DNA of 64,000 nt from JBGVSA01 sp041807905. GTDB taxonomy: Bacteria; Pseudomonadota; Gammaproteobacteria; Burkholderiales; Rhodocyclaceae. The first letter of the stretch is position 1. The number at the start of each line of letters is the position of its first letter. The notes under the pieces were generated by a model. That model searched no databases. It was given only the letters and a program-made list of their open reading frames with translations, and was not told the DNA's origin. Location: contig NZ_JBGVSA010000002.1 of the NCBI RefSeq assembly GCF_041807905.1, forward strand, positions 124,001 to 188,000, written 5' to 3'. Positions 6,816 through 15,393 of this stretch are shown here, piece by piece. The position numbers and the translations under genes are program-made.

Positions 6816-9100
6816 GACGGCGTTCCTTCCAGCTTGGGCGCGTTCTTCCATTCGGGCGAAACCGCTTCGGTGTCGACGTTGCGCGCCTGCGCTTCGTACA
6901 GACGGTAGTAGGCGCCCTGCGCTTCCATCAGCGCTTCATGGGGGCCCACCTCGACGATCTTGCCGCGATCCATCACCACCAGCCGATCCGCGCGACGCAG
7001 CGTCGACAGGCGGTGCGCGATGGCGATCGTGGTGCGGCCGCGCACGAGGTTGTCGAGCGCCTTCTGGATTTCTTTTTCGGTTTCGGTATCCACCGACGAA
7101 GTGGCTTCGTCGAGGATGAGGATGCGCGGATCGATCAGCAGCGCACGGGCGATCGATATGCGCTGGCGCTCGCCGCCCGACAGACCTTGTCCCCGTTCGC
7201 CGACCAGCGAGTCATAGCCCTGCGGCAGGCGCAGAATGAATTCATGCGCATGCGCCGCGCGTGCCGCAGCGATGATTTCCTCGCGCGAGGCCCCCGGTTT
7301 GCCGTAGGCGATGTTCTCGGCGATGGTGCCGAAGAACAGGAACGGCTCCTGCAGCACCAGCCCGATGTTGCGGCGATAGTCGGCCACCGCGATGTCGCGG
7401 ATGTCATGGCCGTCGATGCGGATCGCGCCCTGCGAGACGTCGTAGAAGCGGCAGATCAGGTTGACCAGCGTGCTCTTGCCCGAACCGCTGTGGCCGACCA
7501 GGCCGATCATTTCGCCCGGCGTGATGGTGAGGTCGACGCCGCGAATGACGGCGCGATTGCCATAACGGAAACCGACGTCATCGATTTCGATACGGCCTTC
7601 CACGCGCGGCAGCGGTTGCGGATTGGCAGGTTCCGGCACGCTCGATACGTGGTCGAGGATGTCGAAGATGCGCTTGGCGCCGGCGGCGGCCTTCTGCGTG
7701 ACCGACACGATGCGGCTCATTGAATCGAGCCGCGTGTAGAAGCGGGTGATGTAGGCGAGGAAGGCCGTCAGTACACCGACGGTGATCTGGTCGTGCGCGA
7801 CCTGCCAGATGCCGAACGCCCACACCACGAGGATGCCGATTTCCGTCAGCAGCGACACGGTCGGGCTGAACAGCGACCACACACGGTTAAGCTTGTCGTT
7901 GACCGCCAGGTTGTGGCGATTGGCGTCGCGGAAGCGCTGCGCTTCGCGGCGTTCCTGCGCGAAGGCCTTGACCACGCGGATGCCCGGGATGGTGTCGGCC
8001 AGCACGTTGGTGACTTCGGACCACACGCGGTCGATCTTCTCGAAACCGGTGCGCAGCTTGTCGCGCACGACGTGGATCATCCAGCCGATGAAGGGCAGCG
8101 GCAGCAGCGTGACCAAGGCCAGCCACGGATTGATCGAGAAGAGGATCACCGAGGTCATGACGATCATGAGCACGTCGGTGGCGAAATCGAGCAGGTGCAG
8201 CGACAGGAAGACGTTGATGCGGTCGGTCTCCGAACCGATGCGCGCCATCAGGTCGCCCGTGCGCTTGCCGCCGAAATATTCCAAGGACAGGTTCAGCAGG
8301 TGTTCGTACGTCGTGGTACGCAGGTCCGCGCCGATGCGCTCGCTGACCAGCGCCAATATGTAAGTGCGCGCCCAGCCCAGTCCCCATGCCACCAGTGCCG
8401 AAGCCGCGAGTCCGCCCAGGTACAGCGTTACCAGGTGCACGTCGATCGGCACGCCGTTCTGATAAGGAATCAGCACTTTGTCCATCAGCGGCATCGACAG
8501 ATAAGGCGCCACCAGCGTCGCGGCGGTCGATGCCAGCGTCAGCAGGAAACCCGCCAGCAGCGGCCAGCGATACGGGCGCGCGAAGCGCCACAGGCGCAAC
8601 AGGGTCCACGTCGACGGTGGTGCGGTGAGTTCCTGTGCGCAGTTAGGACATTCTTCGTCGTCCGGGTCGAGTGGCGCCTTGCAGGTGGGGCACAGCAGTT
8701 CGGCTTCGGGCGACTCCGACGTGCCGGAGGACAGCACATCCAGGAGCTGTTCGAAGCGCGACTGCAGGCGCGTGGCGGCGACGTTCTGCGCCAGCGTGAA
8801 ACGCCAGCTTGCAAGACGGCGGGAAGCGTCCTGCAATTGGAGCGTGCCTACGCCGGCATGGTCGTGGTGCACCAGTTGCAGCGAAGACGCCAGCGCGCAA
8901 TGTTGCCAGGCCTTGGTATCGGCATCGCGCCAGAGAATGCGGCGACCGGTCAGTGCGACGAAGCCCCCCGCAAAACGCAGACGCTCGTCGAGATCGGTTT
9001 CCAGCGTGGCGATGATTTCCTCCCCGGACATTAATTCGCTATCGAGCGAATTGCGCCACGGCTCGCCTGCCGGATTTGTTGTAACTGAGTGTGTCGTCAT
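6812..9100 (-). CDS. Cyanophycin-associated ABC exporter with N-terminal zinc ribbon
   Basis: 762 residues. Residues 1-125 form a soluble beta-rich region resembling a PH-like domain (GGFVALTGRRILWRD). A zinc ribbon with Cys137, Cys140, Cys151 and Cys154 follows. Residues about 174-450 are a six-helix ABC exporter membrane domain, and 500-740 are the ATPase with Walker A GHSGSGKST (536-544), signature LSGGE (640-644) and Walker B ILILDEATSS. It is therefore a half-transporter that should work as a homodimer. It is divergent from the cyanophycin synthetase pair and coupled to DUF1854. The substrate is unknown; arginine, aspartate or dipeptides are guesses from context only. Confidence 0.85.
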   Translation of the reverse strand: MTTHSVTTNPAGEPWRNSLDSELMSGEEIIATLETDLDERLRFAGGFVALTGRRILWRDADTKAWQHCALASSLQLVHHDHAGVGTLQLQDASRRLASWRFTLAQNVAATRLQSRFEQLLDVLSSGTSESPEAELLCPTCKAPLDPDDEECPNCAQELTAPPSTWTLLRLWRFARPYRWPLLAGFLLTLASTAATLVAPYLSMPLMDKVLIPYQNGVPIDVHLVTLYLGGLAASALVAWGLGWARTYILALVSERIGADLRTTTYEHLLNLSLEYFGGKRTGDLMARIGSETDRINVFLSLHLLDFATDVLMIVMTSVILFSINPWLALVTLLPLPFIGWMIHVVRDKLRTGFEKIDRVWSEVTNVLADTIPGIRVVKAFAQERREAQRFRDANRHNLAVNDKLNRVWSLFSPTVSLLTEIGILVVWAFGIWQVAHDQITVGVLTAFLAYITRFYTRLDSMSRIVSVTQKAAAGAKRIFDILDHVSSVPEPANPQPLPRVEGRIEIDDVGFRYGNRAVIRGVDLTITPGEMIGLVGHSGSGKSTLVNLICRFYDVSQGAIRIDGHDIRDIAVADYRRNIGLVLQEPFLFFGTIAENIAYGKPGASREEIIAAARAAHAHEFILRLPQGYDSLVGERGQGLSGGERQRISIARALLIDPRILILDEATSSVDTETEKEIQKALDNLVRGRTTIAIAHRLSTLRRADRLVVMDRGKIVEVGPHEALMEAQGAYYRLYEAQARNVDTEAVSPEWKNAPKLEGTPS

Positions 9101-9180
9101 GAAATACGGCGAATCGGTTATGCGCCCGACGCCGGATTGAATTTGCCGTAATGGCGTGTCGCTTGCGAAGGGCTGCTGCG

Positions 9181-9193
9181 CCTTGTGACAAGG
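9181..9193. promoter_or_regulatory. Inverted repeat CCTTGT-G-ACAAGG
   Basis: A perfect six-base inverted repeat around one central base, in the gap between the divergent ABC exporter and cyanophycin synthetase genes. It lies about 80 bases upstream of the exporter start. It may be an operator; no regulator in the window can be tied to it. Confidence 0.35.
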
Positions 9194-9345
9194 CCCTTGG
9201 GCGCGGCATTTGCTGTATTCTCGCGCGCTGTTCGGGGACCGTTGAAGGCGCTGGAGTATACCGCGCCACTGCGGAACATTGCCGTTACAAGGGGTAATTC
9301 AAGTCGTCGGCCAGTTACACGATATTGCATTACGTTTCTGCGGCC

Positions 9346-9376
9346 GTGATGTAATCGCCCCGCGTGATGCAATCAC
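9346..9376. promoter_or_regulatory. Tandem GTGAT-N3-ATCAC sites before the first cyanophycin synthetase
   Basis: Two copies of a 13-base inverted repeat, GTGATGTAATCGC (9346-9358) and GTGATGCAATCAC (9364-9376), begin 18 bases apart; the second is a perfect GTGAT-N3-ATCAC palindrome. It ends three bases before the ATG of the downstream gene, where a Shine-Dalgarno would normally lie. A third, weaker copy (10 of 13) is at 9321-9333. The arrangement suggests a dimeric repressor that blocks initiation of transcription or translation. The repeats are seen; the role is inferred. Confidence 0.5.
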
Positions 9377-9379
9377 CCA

Positions 9380-11578
9380 ATGAATATGAGTAAAAAAGAC
9401 ATCGAGCTTCTCCGCCTGAATTATCTGCGTGGTCCGAATATCTGGACTTACCGCCCGGTGATCGAGGCGCTGGTCGACATCGGCGAACTGGAGGATTTCC
9501 CCTCCAACACCTTGCCCGGGTTCAACGAACGTCTGTCGGCCTGGCTGCCGGGACTGATCGAACACCGTTGCAGCGAAGGGCGTCGCGGAGGCTTCTTGTC
9601 GCGTCTGGCCGAAGGCACATGGCCGGCGCACATCATGGAACACGTGGCCATCGAGCTGCAGAACCTCGCCGGCATGAAGGTCGGTTTCGGCAAGGCGCGC
9701 TCCACTTCGCAACGCGGCATCTATAAGGTCGCGGTGCGAGCGCGCAACGAACAGGTTGGCCGCGCCGCGCTGATGGCAGCGCGCGATCTCGTCATGGCCG
9801 CCATCAATGACAAACCGTATGACCTCGCGCCGGTGGTCGAACACCTGCGCGTCATGGTCGACGACCACTACCTCGGCCCGAGCACGGCGTGCATCGTCGA
9901 AGCGGCCACCGAACGCAGCATTCCCTGGATTCGCCTGACCGACGGCAACCTCGTGCAGTTGGGCCACAGCGCGCGCCAGCGTCGCATCTGGACGGCCGAG
10001 ACCGACAAGACCAGCGCGATTGCCGAAGGCATTTCGAGCGACAAGGACCTGACCAAGAGCCTGCTGTCTTCCTGCGGCGTGCCGGTGCCCGAGGGGCGGA
10101 TCGTCGAATCGCCCGAAGAAGCATGGGAAGCCGCGCAGGACATCGGCCTGCCGGTGGTGGTGAAGCCTTCCGACGCCAACCACGGGCGTGGCGTGTCGCT
10201 CGAGCTGGACGATCGCGCAACGATCGAGGCCGCGTTCCACCTGGCCGAACGCGAAGGCAGCGAAGTCATCGTCGAGCGCTTCATTCGTGGCGACGAACAT
10301 CGCCTGCTGGTGGTCGGCTCGCGCGTGGTCGCGGCCGCACGGGGCGAATCCGTGTGGATGACCGGCGACGGCGTGTCCACCTGTGAGCAACTCATCGAGT
10401 CTCAGGTGAACTCCGATCCGCGCCGCGGCGACGCCGAAGAGTTTCCGCTCGAGACCATCGTTCTCGACCGCGACGCCAACGTCGTGCTCGAACTGCAACG
10501 CCAGGGGCTGACGCGCGACAGCGTGCCCGCCGCCGGGCGTCGCGTGTTGGTGCAGCGCAATGGCAACGTCGCCATGGACGTGACCGACAAAGTTCACCCC
10601 GAGGTCGCCGAGATCGTCGCGATGGCCGCCCGCGTGGTGGGCCTGGATATCGCCGGCATCGATCTCGTGGCGCAGGACATCAGCCGTCCGCTGGAAGAGC
10701 AGGGCGGTGCGATCGTCGAAGTCAACGCCGGCCCCGGCCTGCTGATGCATCTGAAGCCCTCCGTGGGCGAGCCGCGCCCGGTGGGCCGCGCCATCATCGA
10801 ACATTTGTTCCCGGAAGGGGACGCCGCCCGCATTCCCATCGTCGGCGTGGCCGGCGGCACTGACGCCACGTTGGTGTCGCGGCTGATCGCGTGGCTCACG
10901 CATCTGGGCGGCCTGCATGTCGGTCTGGCTTGCCGTGCCGGCCTGTATCTGGATCGCCGTCTGGTCGAACACCGTAGCTGCGCGAACTGGACCGGCGGAC
11001 AGCGTCTGCTGATGAACCGAGCCGTGCAGGCAGCCGTTTTCGAGAACGACGCGGAAATGATCCTGCGCGAGGGGCTGGCCTACGACCGCTGTCAGGTCGG
11101 GGTCGTGACGGACATGGGTTCTGTCAACGGACTTGCCCCGTATTACGTTGATCAGCCGGAGCAGCTCTTCAATGTGCTGCGCACGCAGGTCGACGTGGTG
11201 ATGCCCGAAGGCGTGGCGGTGCTCAACGCCGACGACGCGGAAGTCCTCAAGATGGCCGAGCTGTGCGACGGCGACGTATTCCTCTACGGGCAGAAAGCCG
11301 ATTCGCATGCCATGGTGGACCATCGGGAGCGCGGTGGTCGCGCACTCTTCGTGCGGGGGCGCGAAGTGATCCTGGCAACCGGCGCCGATGAAATCGTGCT
11401 GGTCAGCCTCGACGTGCTCGACCGCGCACCGGCCGCCGCTGTCGGCCTGCATGTAGAACACGCGCTGCCGGCGTTTGCCGCGGCGTTGTCATTGGGTATT
11501 GCCCCGGCGCTCATCCGCGCCGGCATGGAAACATTCGAACCCACCCAGGGGACTGCAGCGGGGGCTGGCAGTTTCTGA
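9380..11578 (+). CDS. Cyanophycin synthetase-like protein with degenerate Mur-ligase domain (CphA' / CphA2-like)
   Basis: 732 residues, about 120 shorter than the neighbour. The N-terminal domain and ATP-grasp domain are well kept (VVKPSDANHGRGVSLEL, IVERFIRGDEHRLLVVG, EVNAGPGLLMHL). The Mur-ligase-like domain starts at about 485, but where an active enzyme has G-T-N-G-K-T it reads G-G-T-D-A-T (492-497), so the phosphate-binding Gly-Lys is lost, and the C-terminal Mur domain is truncated. By analogy with CphA2-type proteins it might only add aspartyl units, polymerise dipeptides, or assist the full enzyme. No Shine-Dalgarno is visible before ATG 9380 or the in-frame ATG 9386. It is probably cotranscribed with the next gene, 73 bases on. 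Confidence 0.85.
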   Translation: MNMSKKDIELLRLNYLRGPNIWTYRPVIEALVDIGELEDFPSNTLPGFNERLSAWLPGLIEHRCSEGRRGGFLSRLAEGTWPAHIMEHVAIELQNLAGMKVGFGKARSTSQRGIYKVAVRARNEQVGRAALMAARDLVMAAINDKPYDLAPVVEHLRVMVDDHYLGPSTACIVEAATERSIPWIRLTDGNLVQLGHSARQRRIWTAETDKTSAIAEGISSDKDLTKSLLSSCGVPVPEGRIVESPEEAWEAAQDIGLPVVVKPSDANHGRGVSLELDDRATIEAAFHLAEREGSEVIVERFIRGDEHRLLVVGSRVVAAARGESVWMTGDGVSTCEQLIESQVNSDPRRGDAEEFPLETIVLDRDANVVLELQRQGLTRDSVPAAGRRVLVQRNGNVAMDVTDKVHPEVAEIVAMAARVVGLDIAGIDLVAQDISRPLEEQGGAIVEVNAGPGLLMHLKPSVGEPRPVGRAIIEHLFPEGDAARIPIVGVAGGTDATLVSRLIAWLTHLGGLHVGLACRAGLYLDRRLVEHRSCANWTGGQRLLMNRAVQAAVFENDAEMILREGLAYDRCQVGVVTDMGSVNGLAPYYVDQPEQLFNVLRTQVDVVMPEGVAVLNADDAEVLKMAELCDGDVFLYGQKADSHAMVDHRERGGRALFVRGREVILATGADEIVLVSLDVLDRAPAAAVGLHVEHALPAFAAALSLGIAPALIRAGMETFEPTQGTAAGAGSF

Positions 11579-11651
11579 TCGGTTGGGGGCGACTCGAACG
11601 AAGTTCACAAAAATGTCCGCCAGAGACAAACGAACAGGGAAGACGGGTTAA

Positions 11652-14222
11652 ATGGAAGTATCGAGAATACGGGCGCTGCGCGGCCCCAATCTATGGAACC
11701 GCCGCACCGCCATCGAGGCGATCGTCACGTGCAGTGACGACGAATACGCGATCGACAGGATGGCGGGCTTTGAGCCGCGCCTGCGCGAACGCTTTCCCGA
11801 GATCGGCCACATCCTGCCGGTCGAGCTGGGCCAGCCGGTATCGCTGGCCGACGTGCTGGAATTTGCAGCACTGGGCCTGCAGGCCCAGGCCGGCTGCCCG
11901 GTGACCTTCAGCCGCACGGCGCGCACGCTGACGCCGGGCGTTTTCCAGGTCGTCGTGGAATACTCGGAAGAAGCCGTCGGCCGCCAGGCCTTCGAGCTGG
12001 CCGAGGCGCTCATCGAAGCGGCCCGCAACGACACGCCTTTTGATCTGGCCGACGCGCTGCATCGCTTGCGCGAGCTGGATGAAGACATCCGCCTGGGGCC
12101 GAGCACCGGCGCCATCGTCAACGCCGCCGTTGCGCGCGGCATTCCATTCCGCCGCATGACGTCCGGCAGCATGGTGCAGTTCGGCTGGGGCAGTCGCCAG
12201 CGTCGCATCCAGGCGGCCGAGACCGACCGTACCAGTGCGATCTCCGAATCCATCGCGCAGGACAAGGAACTCACCAAAACCCTGTTGCTCGCCGCCGGCG
12301 TACCCGTGCCGCATGGCCGTCCGGTCAGCGACATCAACGACGCCTGGGAAGCCATGCAGGAAATCGGCGGCCCGGTGGTCGTCAAGCCGCGCGACGGTAA
12401 CCAGGGCAAGGGCGTGACGGTCAACGTCGTGACCCGCGAACACCTGGAAGTGGCCTACGCTGCTGCTTTCGAGATCAGCGACGAAGTGCTGATCGAGAGC
12501 TACATCCCCGGCAGCGACTTCCGCCTGCTGGTGGTCGGCAATCATCTGGTGGCCGCCGCGCGCCGCGATCCGCCGCATGTCATCGGCGACGGCACGAGCA
12601 CCATTCGCCAACTGGTCGACATGGTGAACCTCGACCCGCGTCGCGGCGAAGGGCATGCCACCTCGCTGACCAAGATGCGCCTGGACGACATCGCTATCGC
12701 GCGTCTGGCCATGCAAGGCTTCGATCCTGAATCCGTGCCGCCCAAGGGCGCCCGCGTCGTGCTGCGCAACAACGCCAACCTGTCCACCGGCGGCACGGCC
12801 ACCGACGTCACCGACGAGGTGCATCCGGAAGTCGCCGCGCGCGCCGTCGCTGCCGCGCAGATGATCGGCCTGGACGTGTGCGGCGTGGACGTGGTGTGCG
12901 AAACCGTGCTCAAGCCGCTCGAAGAACAGGGTGGCGGCGTGGTGGAAGTCAACGCCGCGCCGGGCCTGCGCATGCATCTGTCGCCTTCGTTCGGCAAGGG
13001 CCGCGCGGTGGGCGAGGCCATCGTCTCGAACATGTTCGCCGACGGCGACGACGGCCGCATTCCGGTCGTTGCCGTCACCGGCACCAACGGCAAGACCACG
13101 ACGGTGCGCCTGATCGCGCACATCATCGCCACCAGCGGCAAGCGCGTGGGCATGACCAATACCGACGGCGTCTACATCAATGGCCGCCGCACCGACACGG
13201 GCGACTGTTCCGGCCCGCGCAGCGCGCGCAACGTGCTGATGCACCCGGACGTGGATGCCGCCGTGTTCGAAACCGCGCGCGGCGGTGTGCTGCGCGAAGG
13301 CCTGGCGTTCGACCGCTGCAAGGTGGCGGTGGTCACCAACATCGGGCTGGGCGACCACCTCGGACTGAACTTCATCACCACGGTCGAAGACCTCGCCGTG
13401 CTAAAGCGCGTCATCGTGCAGAACGTGGCGCCGGATGGCGTGGCCGTGCTCAACGCCAGCGATCCGAACGTCGCTGCCATGGCCGACAACTGCCCGGGCT
13501 CGGTGACCTTCTTCACGGCCGACCGTCATCATCCGCTGATGGCGACGCATCGTGCCCAGGGGCGTCGCGTGGTGTACGTGCAGGACGGCGACATCGTGGC
13601 GTGCGAAGGCAACACGACTTTCCGCGTGCCGCTGTCGGGCGTGCCGCTCACGCGTGGCGGCACCATCGGCTTCCAGGTCGACAACGCCATGGCCGCGGTG
13701 GGTGCGGCGTGGGCGCTGGGCGTGGATTGGGACGTGATGCGCGCCGGTCTGGCGACCTTCATGGGCCACGCCGACAACGCACCGGGGCGCTTTAACGTAT
13801 TCGACTATCGCGGCGCAACCGTGATCGCCGATTACGGCCACAACCCGGACGCCATGCTGGCGCTGGTGCAGGCCGTCGAAGCCATGCCAGCCACGCGCCG
13901 CAGCGTGGTGATCAGCGGGGCGGGCGATCGTCGCGACGAGGACATCCGGCAGCAGACGCAGATCCTGGGGCGCGCGTTCGACGACGTGATCCTGTACCAG
14001 GACCAATGCCAGCGCGGCCGCGCCGACGGCGAAGTGCTGGCGCTCCTGCGCGAAGGTCTCGAAGGCGCGACGCGCACCAGCGCGGTCGACGAGATTCACG
14101 GCGAATTCGTCGCCATCGACACCGCGCTCGATCGTCTCAAGACGGGCGATCTGTGCCTGGTGCTGATCGATCAGGTCGAAGAAGCGCTTTCGCATATCCG
14201 CACGCGAGTGGCTGCGGGCTGA
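11652..14222 (+). CDS. cphA: Cyanophycin synthetase
   Basis: 856 residues. Cyanophycin synthetase makes multi-L-arginyl-poly-L-aspartate from Asp, Arg and ATP, a cytoplasmic nitrogen and carbon store. Domain order: N-terminal domain (1-160), ATP-grasp (about 215-470, with VVVKPRDGNQGKGVTVNV and VEVNAAPGLRMHL), Mur-ligase-like domain (from about 473) with intact P-loop GTNGKTT (477-483), TDGVYINGR and FDYRGATVIADYGHNPDAML near the C-terminus. GGGAAGACGGG lies before the ATG. The gene is the second of a tandem pair and is followed by a strong terminator. No cyanophycinase is visible in the window. Confidence 0.95.
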   Translation: MEVSRIRALRGPNLWNRRTAIEAIVTCSDDEYAIDRMAGFEPRLRERFPEIGHILPVELGQPVSLADVLEFAALGLQAQAGCPVTFSRTARTLTPGVFQVVVEYSEEAVGRQAFELAEALIEAARNDTPFDLADALHRLRELDEDIRLGPSTGAIVNAAVARGIPFRRMTSGSMVQFGWGSRQRRIQAAETDRTSAISESIAQDKELTKTLLLAAGVPVPHGRPVSDINDAWEAMQEIGGPVVVKPRDGNQGKGVTVNVVTREHLEVAYAAAFEISDEVLIESYIPGSDFRLLVVGNHLVAAARRDPPHVIGDGTSTIRQLVDMVNLDPRRGEGHATSLTKMRLDDIAIARLAMQGFDPESVPPKGARVVLRNNANLSTGGTATDVTDEVHPEVAARAVAAAQMIGLDVCGVDVVCETVLKPLEEQGGGVVEVNAAPGLRMHLSPSFGKGRAVGEAIVSNMFADGDDGRIPVVAVTGTNGKTTTVRLIAHIIATSGKRVGMTNTDGVYINGRRTDTGDCSGPRSARNVLMHPDVDAAVFETARGGVLREGLAFDRCKVAVVTNIGLGDHLGLNFITTVEDLAVLKRVIVQNVAPDGVAVLNASDPNVAAMADNCPGSVTFFTADRHHPLMATHRAQGRRVVYVQDGDIVACEGNTTFRVPLSGVPLTRGGTIGFQVDNAMAAVGAAWALGVDWDVMRAGLATFMGHADNAPGRFNVFDYRGATVIADYGHNPDAMLALVQAVEAMPATRRSVVISGAGDRRDEDIRQQTQILGRAFDDVILYQDQCQRGRADGEVLALLREGLEGATRTSAVDEIHGEFVAIDTALDRLKTGDLCLVLIDQVEEALSHIRTRVAAG

Positions 14223-14246
14223 CCCCATCCACGGCCAAAGACCAGA

Positions 14247-14275
14247 AACCAGGCGTCCTCGCCTGGTTTTTTTTC
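14247..14275 (+). terminator. Intrinsic terminator after the cyanophycin synthetase pair
   Basis: AAACCAGGCG (14247-14256), a four-base TCCT loop and CGCCTGGTTT (14261-14270), then further T residues (eight in a row from 14268). A textbook Rho-independent terminator 25 bases after the cphA stop. Confidence 0.9.
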
Positions 14276-14424
14276 GTCTGTAGCGCTGCATCTGCCCTTT
14301 CGTCCGTGGCGGCGCGAGGGGTGCCGGTCTTCCAATAGCGCATCCATCCGGATGACGTCAGGGAGACAGCATGCGCAAGGGGTATGGGAGCGGTGTGGCT
14401 GAATGGCGGCGGGGGGCCTGAGCG

Positions 14425-15393
14425 ATGTTCGGTTCCGCCACGCTGGAAGTCGCCGCCGGGCTGACGATCGTCTTTCTCGTGCTGAGCGTGGCCTGTACGG
14501 CGATGCGCGAGATCATCGAAGCCCGCATGAAGATGCGCGCCGTGACGCTGGAGCGCGCATTGCGCGAGATGTTCCAGGACCCGGACGGTCGCGGGCTCAC
14601 GCGCGAATTCTTTGCGCACCCGCTGATCTTTGCGCTCTATCGCGGCGGCTACGACCCGACACGCCTGCGCAACGGCCGCATGCCGGCCAACAGCAATCTG
14701 CCTTCATACATTCCCAGTCGCAGTTTTGCACTGGCCTTGCTCGACATTGTGGCGCGTCCTGCGGGGCAGGCTTCGGTCGAACTCTCGCCAGAGTATCTTC
14801 GCACGGCCATCGCTTCGTTCGGATGCGCGCCCGTGCGCCGCATCATGCAAGGCGCATGCGATGCCTCGCGCGGCGACCTGGATGGCGTGCGGCGTTATCT
14901 CGAAACCTGGTATGACACGGCGATGGATCGCGCCTCCGGCTGGTACCGTCGTCGCACGCAGGGCGTCATCTTCGCGCTCGGCCTGACGATGGCGGTGGTG
15001 CTCAACGTCGACACGCTGCGCGTGGCGCGCACGCTCTACGAGCAGGCGGCGGTGCGCGTCGCGTTGGTGGAAGACGGTGCGCGCATTGCCGATCTGCTGA
15101 GCGGGCAGCCCGCGTCGGACGTGGTCGTCAGCACGCTCTTCGAGCGCTCGCTTCCGATGGGATGGTCTGCGCGCGAATTCCAGGGCGGCGCCCGCGATAT
15201 CGTCCTGCGCCTTGCCTTGGCGATCCCCGGCTGGTTGCTGACCGCGTTGTCGATCTCGCTCGGCGCGCCGTTCTGGTTCGACGTGCTCAACCGCGTCACC
15301 GTCATCCGTTCGACCGTCAAACCGCATGAGAAAAGCCCCGAGGAGCCTTCTCAGGATGGTGGCCGGACATCCATTCAAGGAGAAGGGCGATGA
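14425..15393 (+). CDS. Three-TM membrane protein, partner of the hydrolase-metacaspase
   Basis: 322 residues of unknown function. Hydrophobic segments are at about 9-27, 179-197 and 259-281, with a soluble region of some 150 residues between the first two. Distinctive motifs are WYDTAMDRASGWYRRRTQ just before the second segment and GAPFWFDVLNR at the end of the third; I recall both as recurring in uncharacterised bacterial membrane proteins. The last ~30 residues are polar and disordered. Its stop overlaps the start of the metacaspase fusion by four bases (15390-15393), so the two should be made together. A role as membrane anchor, effector or target of the protease is possible but not shown. 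Confidence 0.75.
   Translation: MFGSATLEVAAGLTIVFLVLSVACTAMREIIEARMKMRAVTLERALREMFQDPDGRGLTREFFAHPLIFALYRGGYDPTRLRNGRMPANSNLPSYIPSRSFALALLDIVARPAGQASVELSPEYLRTAIASFGCAPVRRIMQGACDASRGDLDGVRRYLETWYDTAMDRASGWYRRRTQGVIFALGLTMAVVLNVDTLRVARTLYEQAAVRVALVEDGARIADLLSGQPASDVVVSTLFERSLPMGWSAREFQGGARDIVLRLALAIPGWLLTALSISLGAPFWFDVLNRVTVIRSTVKPHEKSPEEPSQDGGRTSIQGEGR

Noticed and set aside
9299..11461. A 720-codon open frame on the minus strand opposite the first cyanophycin synthetase
   Set aside because: It is His/Gln/Arg-rich, resembles no family, and mirrors a well-conserved gene on the other strand. Long antisense frames are expected in GC-rich DNA.
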